A stretch of DNA of 64,000 nt. Origin: Pyropia yezoensis. Its lineage: Eukaryota; Rhodophyta; Bangiophyceae; Bangiales; Bangiaceae. Each line of letters opens with the position of its first letter. Positions within the stretch are counted from its first letter, which is position 1. This document shows positions 18,457-27,453 of this stretch, one piece after another. Under the pieces are notes generated by a model. That model searched no databases. It had not been told where the DNA came from and saw only the letters and a list, made by a program, of their open reading frames with translations. The stretch covers positions 13,126,568 through 13,190,567 of the forward strand of contig CM020618.1 of the NCBI GenBank assembly GCA_009829735.1, given 5' to 3'. Position numbers and translations under genes: made by a program.

Positions 18457-20217
18457 ATGCCACCCCCTCGCCCCATGGGTTCCCGCCCCCCCCCCATCCC
18501 CTCAGCCGCTGCCGCCTTTGCCGGCGGAGCGTACGCCTCCCTTGCCGCGGCGGCGGCGACCAGCCCCGCGGCGCGCGGGCGGCTGGCCGCCGCCCTCTCC
18601 GCCCGCGCTGCCGCTGCCCATATCCCCCTGCCTGGACCCGATGCCGACGTGCGGGCCGCGCTGCGCGACCGGGGACACCCGGTGTGCCTCTTTGGGGAGG
18701 ACCCCTACGACCGGCGGGAGCGTCTGCGGGAGGTGCTGGTGGCAGAGCGGGAGCGAAGCAAGGGGGGCCGCCGCCCGCCAGAGGGGGGCGGGGGGAAGGG
18801 GAAGGGGAAAGCAGAGGGTGCACTCGGTGGCGGCGGCGGAGGTGGTGTTGGTGGTAGTGGCGATGGCGGCGATGGCGGGGACGACACGGACCAGAGTGGC
18901 AGCGAGTGGGAGACCGACACGGACACGAGTGGCGATGGTGACGGCGGCGGCAGCGGGAGCACCCCTGCGGCACCCCCCCCCCCCGCCGAGTACTACACGC
19001 CCGGGCCACCCGCCCTGCACACCCTCCGCCTGTCGCTGCTGTTGCCGACGCTCCGTCGCGCTGCGGCGCGCGCGGGCGCCGCGGCGGCCGCGACGCCCGC
19101 CGCTGCTGCGGCGGCCGAGGAGGCTGCGCTAGCCGCTACGCGCGGTCTCGCCCTCCGCGCTACCGTCCATGCATCTTTGCGGCCGCTGTCGGCAATTGCG
19201 TTGCTGCCGTCGCCGCCTGGCGGCGACGGCGGTGGCGGCTGGGATGGGGGGGTCGACGCTGCCGTGGCGGTGGGCTCTTGGGGCGGCGACGTTTGCCTGT
19301 GGCGCCTGCCAGCGGCGACGCGTCCCATTGCAGGGGCCCCCCCCGACTACCTCCACGCCGCCCGTGTGACGGGCCTTTCGGCTGGCACAACGGCCAGCGG
19401 GAGCGGGTTGGTGGCGACCGCCGCCGCAGACGGCGGGGTGGCCCTCCACAGGCTCGACGACAACGCCGGTCGATGCCGCTTTGGCTCGTCTACCCCGTTG
19501 CCCTCAGCAGCCGACCCGCCTGTCGCAGGGGCGGTGGACGTGGCGCTTCACCCGGCGGGCGCGGTGGTGGCCGCGACGGCAGGCCCCGCCGGGGTGTCCC
19601 TCTATGACCTCTCCCGGGGGGTGCTTGTGGCGACGCTGCCCGGATGCCACGTGCCCCTCGGGGCTGGTGGCGGCAGCGGCGCGCGCAAGGTGGCCTGGCA
19701 CCCAGACGGCTCCCTCTCAGCCACCGTCGGCGACGACGGGGCAGTACGGCTGGCCGACGCCCGCAGCGGCCGGGTCGTCCTCTCCTTCCCCGCAGCCCAC
19801 GCGGGCGCGTCGACGGCCATTGCGTGGTCGCCGTCTGGTGTGGCGCTTGCGAGCGGCGGGGCCGACCACGCGGTGAGGGTGTGGGACGTGCGGTCGCGGC
19901 AGGCGGTGGTCGCTCTCCCCGCCCACGATGGAGTCGTGTCGTCGCTGCGCTGGGGGGGGGGCGCCGCGGGGGATGTGCTGTGGAGTGCGAGCGTGGACCG
20001 GGCAGTCAAGGCGTGGGGCGCCGCCCGCGGATGGGCGCTTCTGCGGGGCCTGACCACCCACGGCGACCGGGTGCTGGGCATGGACGCAGGGAGAGGGTGG
20101 CTGGTCGCGGCGTGCTATGACAAGACGTGGGCCGCCTGGGGGGCAGAGGAGGGTGTGGGCGAGGGCGGGGTGGCGGACGTGGCGATGGAGGGGTTGCAGG
20201 TCAATGGCAACCCATAG
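18457..20217 (+). CDS. PRP4: U4/U6 snRNP protein Prp4 (PRPF4), WD40 repeats
   Basis: Component of the U4/U6.U5 tri-snRNP needed for spliceosome assembly in the nucleus. The 586-residue protein has the splicing-factor motif of Prp4 near residues 64-94: VRAALRDRGHPVCLFGEDP followed by DRRERLREVL. An acidic Gly/Ser-rich linker comes next. The YYTPGPPALHTLR block near 178 matches the conserved segment before the propeller in Prp4. From about residue 225 to the end there are WD40 repeats, for example VRVWDVRSRQAVVALPAHDG near 473 and KTWAAWGAEEG near the end. A second ATG at 18475 (MGSRPPP) has a better context and could be the true start. The preceding CCCTCTAG looks like a splice acceptor, so a short upstream exon is not excluded. 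Confidence 0.85.
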   Translation: MPPPRPMGSRPPPIPSAAAAFAGGAYASLAAAAATSPAARGRLAAALSARAAAAHIPLPGPDADVRAALRDRGHPVCLFGEDPYDRRERLREVLVAERERSKGGRRPPEGGGGKGKGKAEGALGGGGGGGVGGSGDGGDGGDDTDQSGSEWETDTDTSGDGDGGGSGSTPAAPPPPAEYYTPGPPALHTLRLSLLLPTLRRAAARAGAAAAATPAAAAAAEEAALAATRGLALRATVHASLRPLSAIALLPSPPGGDGGGGWDGGVDAAVAVGSWGGDVCLWRLPAATRPIAGAPPDYLHAARVTGLSAGTTASGSGLVATAAADGGVALHRLDDNAGRCRFGSSTPLPSAADPPVAGAVDVALHPAGAVVAATAGPAGVSLYDLSRGVLVATLPGCHVPLGAGGGSGARKVAWHPDGSLSATVGDDGAVRLADARSGRVVLSFPAAHAGASTAIAWSPSGVALASGGADHAVRVWDVRSRQAVVALPAHDGVVSSLRWGGGAAGDVLWSASVDRAVKAWGAARGWALLRGLTTHGDRVLGMDAGRGWLVAACYDKTWAAWGAEEGVGEGGVADVAMEGLQVNGNP

Positions 20218-20498
20218 CTCCCTCTGAGAGCGACGAGGGTGGTGAAGAGCAATCGTGTGACTACGAGGGGTTCGACTGACGGATATCTGCTCCTGCTTAG
20301 AAAGGCGACCACTCTTTTTGAACTTTCGACGTGTGGCTTTTCATAGACTCTTGGCCAATGAGAAGCGCGTCTTGGACCACGTCACGGTGCTATTGCGATC
20401 TTGACGATGTGTGCCCGCGGCCGCTGCAGCGTGTGTCGCGCCTTCCGTTCCTCCCTGTGTCCACCGGCGATGTGACTGCGCCACGTCGTGTCTCAACC
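20218..20498. promoter_or_regulatory. Intergenic region before the dUTPase gene
   Basis: Separates the Prp4 stop from the dUTPase start on the same strand. It holds the Prp4 3' flank and the dUTPase promoter. An open frame continuous with dUTPase reaches back to 20331 but lacks conserved sequence. It could encode an organelle leader if translation starts earlier. Confidence 0.35.
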
Positions 20499-21206
20499 AT
20501 GTTGATGCCGGTCATGGCGTCCTCCTCGGCTCTGCGGGTGCAGCTGCTCCATCCCGGCGCAGTCACCCCCAGCCGTGGCTCCGCCGCGGCGGCTGGGTAT
20601 GACCTCGCTGCCTTGATGGCTGGCGTCGTGCCTGCGCGGGGCCGGGCGCTGCTGCAGACGGGCGTGGCGATTGCGCTGCCGTCGGACGTGTACGGCCGCA
20701 TTGCGCCCCGATCTGGTTTGTCGTGGAAGAAGGGGCTGGATGTTGGCGCGGGCGTCATTGACGCCGACTATCGTGGGGAGCTTCGCGTCTTGCTCTTCAA
20801 CCTGACCGACGACGACGTCAAGAGTACGTCGTTGGTTCCTGCTGGATCGTTGCTATAACTTGCGTCCGGTACAGCTTTTTGTGGGCAGCAGATGAGGGGC
20901 GGAAGTTGTGTCCATGTTTGGTGACTTGTCCCGAACTTGGTTCTGCTCTTGTGCATGTGCGAGGACTGTCCATTGACCTGCGGTGCCAAGGGTGTATCTT
21001 TTTGTTCTGCCTGTGGCCGCTTTGGTATTCGTCTTGTGTAACGGCGTGTCCTCTGCGCAGTCGAGGCTGGCGATCGCATTGCACAGTTGGTGCTAGAGCG
21101 CATTTCCACTCCCGACGTGGTTGTGGTGGAGTCTCTGGATTCGACGGAACGGGGCGCAGGCGGATTTGGCTCCACAGGGACGGGAACACCGGACGTCACG
21201 TCTTGA
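20499..21206 (+). CDS. DUT: dUTP pyrophosphatase (trimeric dUTPase), two exons
   Basis: Hydrolyses dUTP to dUMP and pyrophosphate, keeping uracil out of DNA and supplying dUMP for dTMP synthesis. Exon 1 is 20499-20823 and exon 2 is 21061-21206. The 237-nt intron starts GTACGT and ends TGCGCAG; the split codon becomes ATC (Ile). The joined protein has 156 residues, the usual size, and all five trimeric dUTPase motifs: AAGYDLAA (1), APRSGLSWK (2), [11 protein letters not shown] (3), [10 protein letters not shown] (4) and the P-loop-like [11 protein letters not shown] (5). The intron falls between motifs 3 and 4; without splicing, the last two motifs would be lost. The start could be either of the in-frame ATGs at 20499 and 20514, or one further upstream giving an organelle leader. 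It is convergent with the ZIP4-like gene. Confidence 0.93.
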
Positions 21207-21573
21207 GCTGAACAGCTCCACTTCATGCCTTTCGTTGGCTGGTCTCGCTAACTGCCAAGCCAAGGTTGCAAGTATTGATGTACAGGAACAAGTGGGACAG
21301 CGCAACTAAGCAAGACAGCAGAAAAAAACAAGATCGTTCACACCCAGACGTACAGACCTGTACAGGACCACAGCTGAGATGGCGCAAGCGAACCCAACCA
21401 ACAGCCTGCTACGCAGAGGCCGACTGGTTGACCAACGAGATGGTTGACGCGTTCGACTGTCCAGCTTGTAACGCACATGAGAGCTCTCAACGGTCGTTCG
21501 TCACCGTGTCGCCGCACCCGCAGGTAGGTGGCCTTGCTGACAAGACGCAGAGCGTGTGCGCCGCCACAGAAGC
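21207..21573. other. Convergent intergenic region
   Basis: The 3' flanks of the dUTPase (plus) and ZIP4-like (minus) genes meet here. It is relatively A-rich around 21310-21340, fitting 3' untranslated DNA. No gene, RNA or repeat is recognised. Confidence 0.4.
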
Positions 21574-24500
21574 TTACAACATCTCAGACACTTCTTGCGC
21601 AACTTGCGCAGAGACGGGCAGCGTCTGAAGATATTCGCGAATGGGTTCAGCAAAGGCAGCGAGCCCCGCTGATCGCCCCGGCGCCGTCTCGCACATACTG
21701 GCCGCACTCGCAGCCCAACGGGCCGCCTCAGTGTGCTGGCCGGCGCGGCCCAACTGCTGCGCCGTCTCCCACGTCCGCGCCACGACCCACCGGCATTCAG
21801 TCAGGTCGTAGCGGAAGTCGACGTCGTCACCAAGCATCAGGTTCAACGCATGCTGCACATACTCCCACGCACACTCGGGCACGCGCGAGGCGGCAAGAAG
21901 CATCAGCTGGCGCAGCAGCCCGGCAATGGCTCCGTGCTTTGCACGCTTCTCCCGGCTGCTCAGAGCCGAGGCAGCGCCAGCAGGGCCGTCACCAGAGCTG
22001 CCCGTGCGACTAGGAAGCTTAGCCAATCGCAGCTGCAGTGCTCGCTTGAGCGCCATGATACAGGCACTCACAGCGGCTTCAGAGAAAGGCGTGTTGGCAT
22101 CGCCGGCCTGAGTCTTAGCCTCACGGCACACCCAACCAACTTGCTCAAGCAGCGTCGCCGTGCAGTTGGGCAGCTGAGCCGCCCGCTCCACCGCGCCAGC
22201 CAAGCCAGACGCATCTTGCAGTCGAGCATAGCACCGCACCTCCAGCAAGCAGAGCAATAGCATCCCAGAATCCGTCACAGCCCCCTGCTGAGCATCCTGG
22301 CCCTTCCCAATGCCCTTGGCGTCAGCTGCCGCGAGCGCCTGAATCCGGATAATGACGCCTACAGCTGACTGGATAGCAGACAGAGCTTGGTTGATGCGCT
22401 CCACGCGCATCGCCCCCAGAGCCGCCGACTCTTGGTCTTGCTGCAGACTGCCTCGTGTTGCGCCGTTGGAGACGTTCACATGATCAAGCAGGCATGTGGC
22501 GCACAAAACCAATGCGATCTTGCGGGTTTGAAGGGAAGCCAGGGTCGGCTTGCGGAGGTCATACAGCATATCACACAGAGTGAAAAACTTCAACTCGTGG
22601 TCGTGCTGCTTCGCATAGCCGGCAGCCCTCCCGCAGTTCCATGCAACGTCACCCAGGAACCCCAGGGAGCTTTCTCGGTCGTCGCCAAACGTCTCGGCCA
22701 CCCCAAGCTGGCGCACGCACCCCAGCCCCGCCTCCAGGACCTGGAAGAGTGTCTTGTTCGAGTCCACGCAGTACGGCGCACTCGCATCGTGCTGAATAGA
22801 CTCAAGTACCATCCCGACCGAGGCTTTCAGAACCAAGCCATAAAAGCCCGCCGTTTGGGGCCGAGACCGGCGAAGGCGCTTTCGAGTGGCCACCGCATCG
22901 GCAGACGACATGTCTCTGTCCAAGAGGTCTGCCGCCGGAGTTTCGCCTTCAGCCGCCACACCAGACAGTACGGCCAGGAGGGCAGACACTACCGCAGCGC
23001 GCCCCGAAGCACCCGCCACCTTGTTCGTATCACACGCGGCCGCAACAAGCGCGTCAGCAGAGAAGCCAGGGAGGTCATGCACGCCCTCCACCTCTGCCGC
23101 AGCCGCGCCAGTGTCGCCGAGCAGCACATGAGCTCGAAAGAGAAGCATGTGAGCACCGAAGTCCTTGCTGTCAAGGGCTTTGGCCGCTTCTGCGTGCTCA
23201 ACAGCAGTGGATAGCAAGCTGGTGCCAGACCAGATACTATGCAGCAATAACGGGGCGGGTGCTGCGGTAGTGCCTCCGATGCTCCGAAGCGCGGTAGGGC
23301 CAGTGCCAACCACCTCAACGCCACCAGGTGCATTCGAGGAGGACGCTCCAGCGACAGGAGGCGCAGCGGTGGCGTCCAGGGGACGTGTCACATTGCTGCC
23401 GTCATACGCACACAAGCAGCAAGACGCAACAAGCCGATGAACAACACTCGCCTTCTCACGTGGAAACGACATGGACGATGTCTTCAGCTCAAGCGCCTTG
23501 TGCAAAACCCACGCCGCCAGCTGGAAGTATTGCCGCTCTGCAAACGATGAGCCCGCGTCAAGTGCCAGGGACAACCATCGGTCGCTCTCTTTGCTCTTGA
23601 CAGCGTCTGTAAGCGCGGCATTACGCACGCCTACAAGGGCGTCCTCCAGCACCTCCACCGCCCGATGGGCGCTGCCCGCCGCAACGAGCGTCTGGAAAAA
23701 ACGCTGAGTGACCTCCCGCGCCGCTGAGGTGTCATGCGCCTGCGCCAGACCCCGCCGCTTGTACAGCAGCTCATACCCATCCACGGCCTCGGTGAGTCTG
23801 CCGGCTGTAGTGAGCAGTTGCAACGAAGCTGCCGCAATGTCCAGCGGCACTGACTCATCTTCAAGCGTAGCTAGCAGCAGACCCGTCACGTCCTGTTGGC
23901 CAGTGACAATAGCGACCTTGAGCAGTAGATAGGCGCCCGCACAGTCGTGTGCGAGGCCCTCGGCTAGGCGCAAGCACTCCACTGCACCATCATAGTCCTC
24001 GGACGCGATCAGACACACCGCCGTCAGGCGCGCAGTCTTGGCCTGTTTCCGCTTGTCGAGGCGGTCGGCGCCCATCGCGGCGCGGGTGCGAATGGAGCGG
24101 CGGAGCCAGGCAACGGCATCGGCACTGCGGCCCTGATGATAGGCATGCAGGCCCAGGTTGTACAGCACGGACGCAAAGTAGCACACGCGGTCCGGTACGG
24201 CATTGAGGTGGGTGGCGGCGGCCAACACATGTGCCTTGACAGCGTCCATATCGTTCTCATCCGCACCCTCCCATCCAAACTCCGCGGCCGCGAGCTCAAG
24301 CTCAAAAAGTGCACGGCCAAGGGCGCCCTCCGCCGTCGGCGCGTACCCTGACGCCGGGTCACTGGGAGATACCTTGCGAGCAGCAGCGGCTAGGTCAAAC
24401 GCCACCTGGAAGCACTCCTGGGCCACAACCGCTTTGCCCTGTGGGGAGCTGGCAAAACGTTTGGCCACGGCGGTATAGAAGCGGAGCAGTGACACCTCGT

Positions 24501-25241
24501 CGATGGAGAAGCGAGCACTGACGCCTCCCAATAAGGATAGCGCAGTGCGCATAAGGTCTACGCCGATACGACGAATGGCGAGCAGAGCAGACTCCGTTGC
24601 GGCGTCCACACCTTGTTGACGGTCCAGCACCAGCACCGAGTTCCAGAGCGACACACCTGGACATACAGGGCGGGGGGGGGAAGGGGGCGAGAGCAAGCGA
24701 CCAGGCCAAAAGACACAAACATGCATCGTGCATGCATACACCGCAGGTACATGCATCCCACGCAACGTACAATGCATTTGCACATTGGTTAGTGCATGTC
24801 AACAACACTGCAGCTCAACACTGAGGCGCACAATGCACGGCGTCATACTAGCGTTGTGCCGCCGACGTTACTGCTACCAAGCGCAGTAAATGAATGAAAA
24901 ACGAATTATACAGGCAACGTACCCGCTTCGAGCAACCGCTCGGCATCCTCCCGGGACGCCAGAGCCGACAGGCTGTCCATCACCTCTGCCAATCGGTCAG
25001 GCACGTCCACGCCCAGAGCCACGGGCGGGGGCGCTGCGGCCGCCGCTCCCGGAGTGACCGCGGCCTCTGCATCCTGTCCCCCGACGTCGTCACCCGCGGC
25101 GCCGTTGGTGCCGCCACTCCCAGCAGCACCGTCACGGTCGCCACATGTCTCGGCCACCCGGATGAGCAGCTCCGCCGTGTCCTCCACCTGGCGGAGGGAA
25201 GCCAGGGCGCGCACACGCGCAACGCCCTCAGGTGCCTCCAT
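21574..25241 (-). CDS. ZIP4: ZIP4/SPO22-like meiotic TPR protein, two exons
   Basis: ZIP4/SPO22 (TEX11 in mammals) is a helical-repeat protein of the ZMM group that promotes class I crossovers and synaptonemal complex assembly on meiotic chromosomes. Exon 1 is 24923-25241 and starts MEAPEGVARVRAL. Exon 2 is 21574-24656. The 266-nt intron has a GTACGT donor and a TATGTCCAG acceptor after a pyrimidine tract; the phase fits exactly (split Gly codon). The joined protein has 1133 residues, close to the family's usual length. The junction reads LLEAGVSLWNSVLVL, which matches the conserved YRLWNxxxDL helix of plant ZIP4. TPR-like helices follow, for example YFASVLYNLGLHAYHQGRSADAVAWLRRS and further Ala/Leu-rich pairs to the end. 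Assignment rests on length, repeat pattern and the LWN block, since this family is poorly conserved. A general TPR protein is the alternative. Confidence 0.72.
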
Positions 25242-25901
25242 GGAGGGGAAGAACGACAGAGGGAACGCGGCAAGACGGAAAGGCCCGACTATGGCCGCAC
25301 ATACGGCAGACGGGACGTTGAGGCTGTAGATGCCGGCTGGGCGCGGCACCTCACCCATCGTACGGCATCACCACGACCAAGTAGAGACCACAGTGCCCTC
25401 TTATACGTCCACGACGACCACGAATTGTTCGCCCCCAGCAGATACCATGGCGGCTGGCTGCCGCCCTCCGCAGCGGCCGTCCTGCCTTCCAAAAAAAAAA
25501 AAAGAGAAACAAACATCCCTTAGCAACCGGCGGGTGTCTCTGGCCACCCTTCTTCACCAGCCTGAAGCCAAGACTAACGAGATGCAACCAGGAATCACCA
25601 AGCCCGCAGCGGCAGCCCGCAGCAGCCCGAGTCTCCCGTGCACAGGGCCGGTATGGCTATAGGCAGGCCCCTGGCAACAGCCCGAGTTCTTCCTGAGGGG
25701 AAAGGTCCCACATTAGGGGATTAGGGGCACCTTATGTTTTTTTGTTCCTCCTCATGTGTTCTTCTCATTCCAGGGACTGGTCGGTCGGAGCGAGGTCCTC
25801 CCATAGCGACCAGTCGAGTTTTCATAGGAAGACTGATGGTCTGTCTAATGAAAGCAAATAATTTTATTGGTATTTATCGCTCGTAGGCCAGATCTGGTGC
25901 C
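25242..25901. other. Intergenic DNA upstream of the ZIP4-like gene
   Basis: Begins with the probable promoter of the minus-strand ZIP4-like gene. It includes an A13 tract near 25491 and an AT-rich stretch at 25850-25885. The exon-1 frame stays open to 25358, but an ATG used there would add a segment unlike the family. No RNA gene or coding sequence is recognised. Confidence 0.4.
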
Positions 25902-25967
25902 TGATTGCGGCTCAGTGGGCGGTCGTTGACCGTCAAGCGTCAACGACCGCCCACTGAGCCGCAATCA
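25902..25967. repeat. Perfect 29-bp palindrome with 8-nt loop
   Basis: The arm 25902-25930 is the exact reverse complement of 25939-25967, separated by 8 nt. The stem is very GC-rich and would form a strong hairpin in DNA or RNA. No flanking target duplication is visible. It lies at the 3' end of a region of broken minus-strand membrane-protein sequence. It could be a foldback left by repair, a hairpin element, or a cloning or sequencing artefact. Confidence 0.8.
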
Positions 25968-27160
25968 TCCAGTGACGCGGTCTTCCTAGTAACACCTGTT
26001 GATCCCCCTGCTCTCCAAAACAAACCTCACGTCCCGCGCCGACTGCTCTCAGAAGCGAAACCCCACGACGCGCACCCACTGCTCTCAGAAACACAGCCCC
26101 ATGGCCTGCGCCCAGCATACACGAACACCCGTCCCGCAGACCATACACCAGCCGGTCGGCGGCGACGCCTGCGTGCCGGACAGCCACCACCTCTGCGCTC
26201 AGCAAGGCGAGCAGCAAGCGCACCGGCCGAGAAAGGGAGGCACCACTGTTGTTCCAACACATCACCTTGATAAACGACAGGCCCGAAACGGCAGCCCCCA
26301 GCGCCGCCACCAGCACGGCCACCGCGTCGACGCCCGCCTCGGCCACCGACAGCCACAAGGAGCCGTCGCGCTGTTCGGCGGCGCCAATGTCGGTCACCCC
26401 GTTGGAGCGGAGGAAGCCTGCCGCTGCCTCGGTCGGTGCGCCCTCGGCATCAAGCGCGATTCAGGCGGGCGGGCCCCCCACCTCCAGCACAACGTCGGGC
26501 GTGCGCGTTGCAACCACCAAAACACCACAGTAGCCACCACCGCCAACACGTAAACGACAACTGCCCTCGCCTCCCAGCACGTCGGGCACCCACAAAGCCG
26601 TCGTCTCCACCCCCCGCGCATCTGAGACGTGGTCCTGCTCGGTCAACCCAAAGCACCCACGCCAGGCCGCTTGATTCCCTCAATGCGGGGCGCCCACACC
26701 GCCGCCTGGGCCGCATACCCCAGCCAGGCTACGGCCGACGTAAACAGCCCCAGGTGCACGCCAAGACCAAAGGCGGCAGAGTAAACGCAAACAACCACCC
26801 CCACCCCCTGCCACGGGCAGCGGCAGTGGAGCGCCCCATCTAGCCAGCACGCGTCCTCGCCACTCGCGCTCTGTGAGGTGGAGCCCCAGTCGGGTAGCGG
26901 CGGCGAGCGCCGCCAACGTTGCCGCGCACTTGCCGGTCGCTGAAGGCGCTCCATGTTGACTAAATCCGCGACTCCAGCTCCGCAGCTACTGCTGAAGTGG
27001 GAGGCACGACTGGGCGTGGCGGCAGCGGCAGCTCCGTCACCGCGGATGGCCGCCGCCAGAGTTCCAGGGCAACAGCGTGGGTCGCCGCCGCCGCCTGCCG
27101 GGGCACCGCCCGCCGCCGCGCCACCACCGGCAGCAGCAGCACCCGGGCGCTGTCGCCAGT
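25933..27160 (-). pseudogene. Fragments of an unrecognised membrane protein, frame changes multiple times
   Basis: On the minus strand, three pieces in changing frames look protein-like. Around 26890 a charged helical piece reads LGLHLTEREWRGRVLARWG. Around 26690-26820 a hydrophobic piece includes VCVYSAAFGLGVHLGLF, and a second hydrophobic helix near 26530-26570 reads VVYVLAVVATVVFWWLQRA. Around 26280-26400 another frame has EQRDGSLWLSVAEAGVDAV followed by a hydrophobic run to about 26260. Together they suggest a protein with at least three membrane helices. No single frame or simple intron set joins them, so it is either a decayed gene, a gene with several introns I cannot place, or has base-count errors. 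I recognise no family. The downstream end runs into the perfect hairpin at 25902-25967. Confidence 0.3.
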
Positions 27161-27453
27161 ACTCGAGCGCCACGTACCCCGCGGCGGCTGCCGCCGCCGG
27201 CGCAGCCGGTTCCGACGCGCCAGGCGCCGTCGCTGCCGCCGACTTTGGTGACGCGTGGTACCACCCCGAGGAGCGTCAGCAGCTCCACCCTCAGCCGCTG
27301 TCCAAGCCTTCGAAGCGCCGACCGCCCACTCAGCACAAACCCACTTGCTTGCTCAAGCCGCGTGTAGCGCTTGGCAGCAATAAGGTGCCCGCTAGTGCAC
27401 GTTGGCGGCCACGGGCGCGCCAGCACTCCTCCGAGGCCAATTGCAGCATAAGA

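Noticed and set aside
13813-21206. A functional cluster of REV1, NDPK and dUTPase for nucleotide and damage handling
   Set aside because: The genes lie on different strands with unrelated neighbours (Prp4); clustering by function is not expected and looks accidental.
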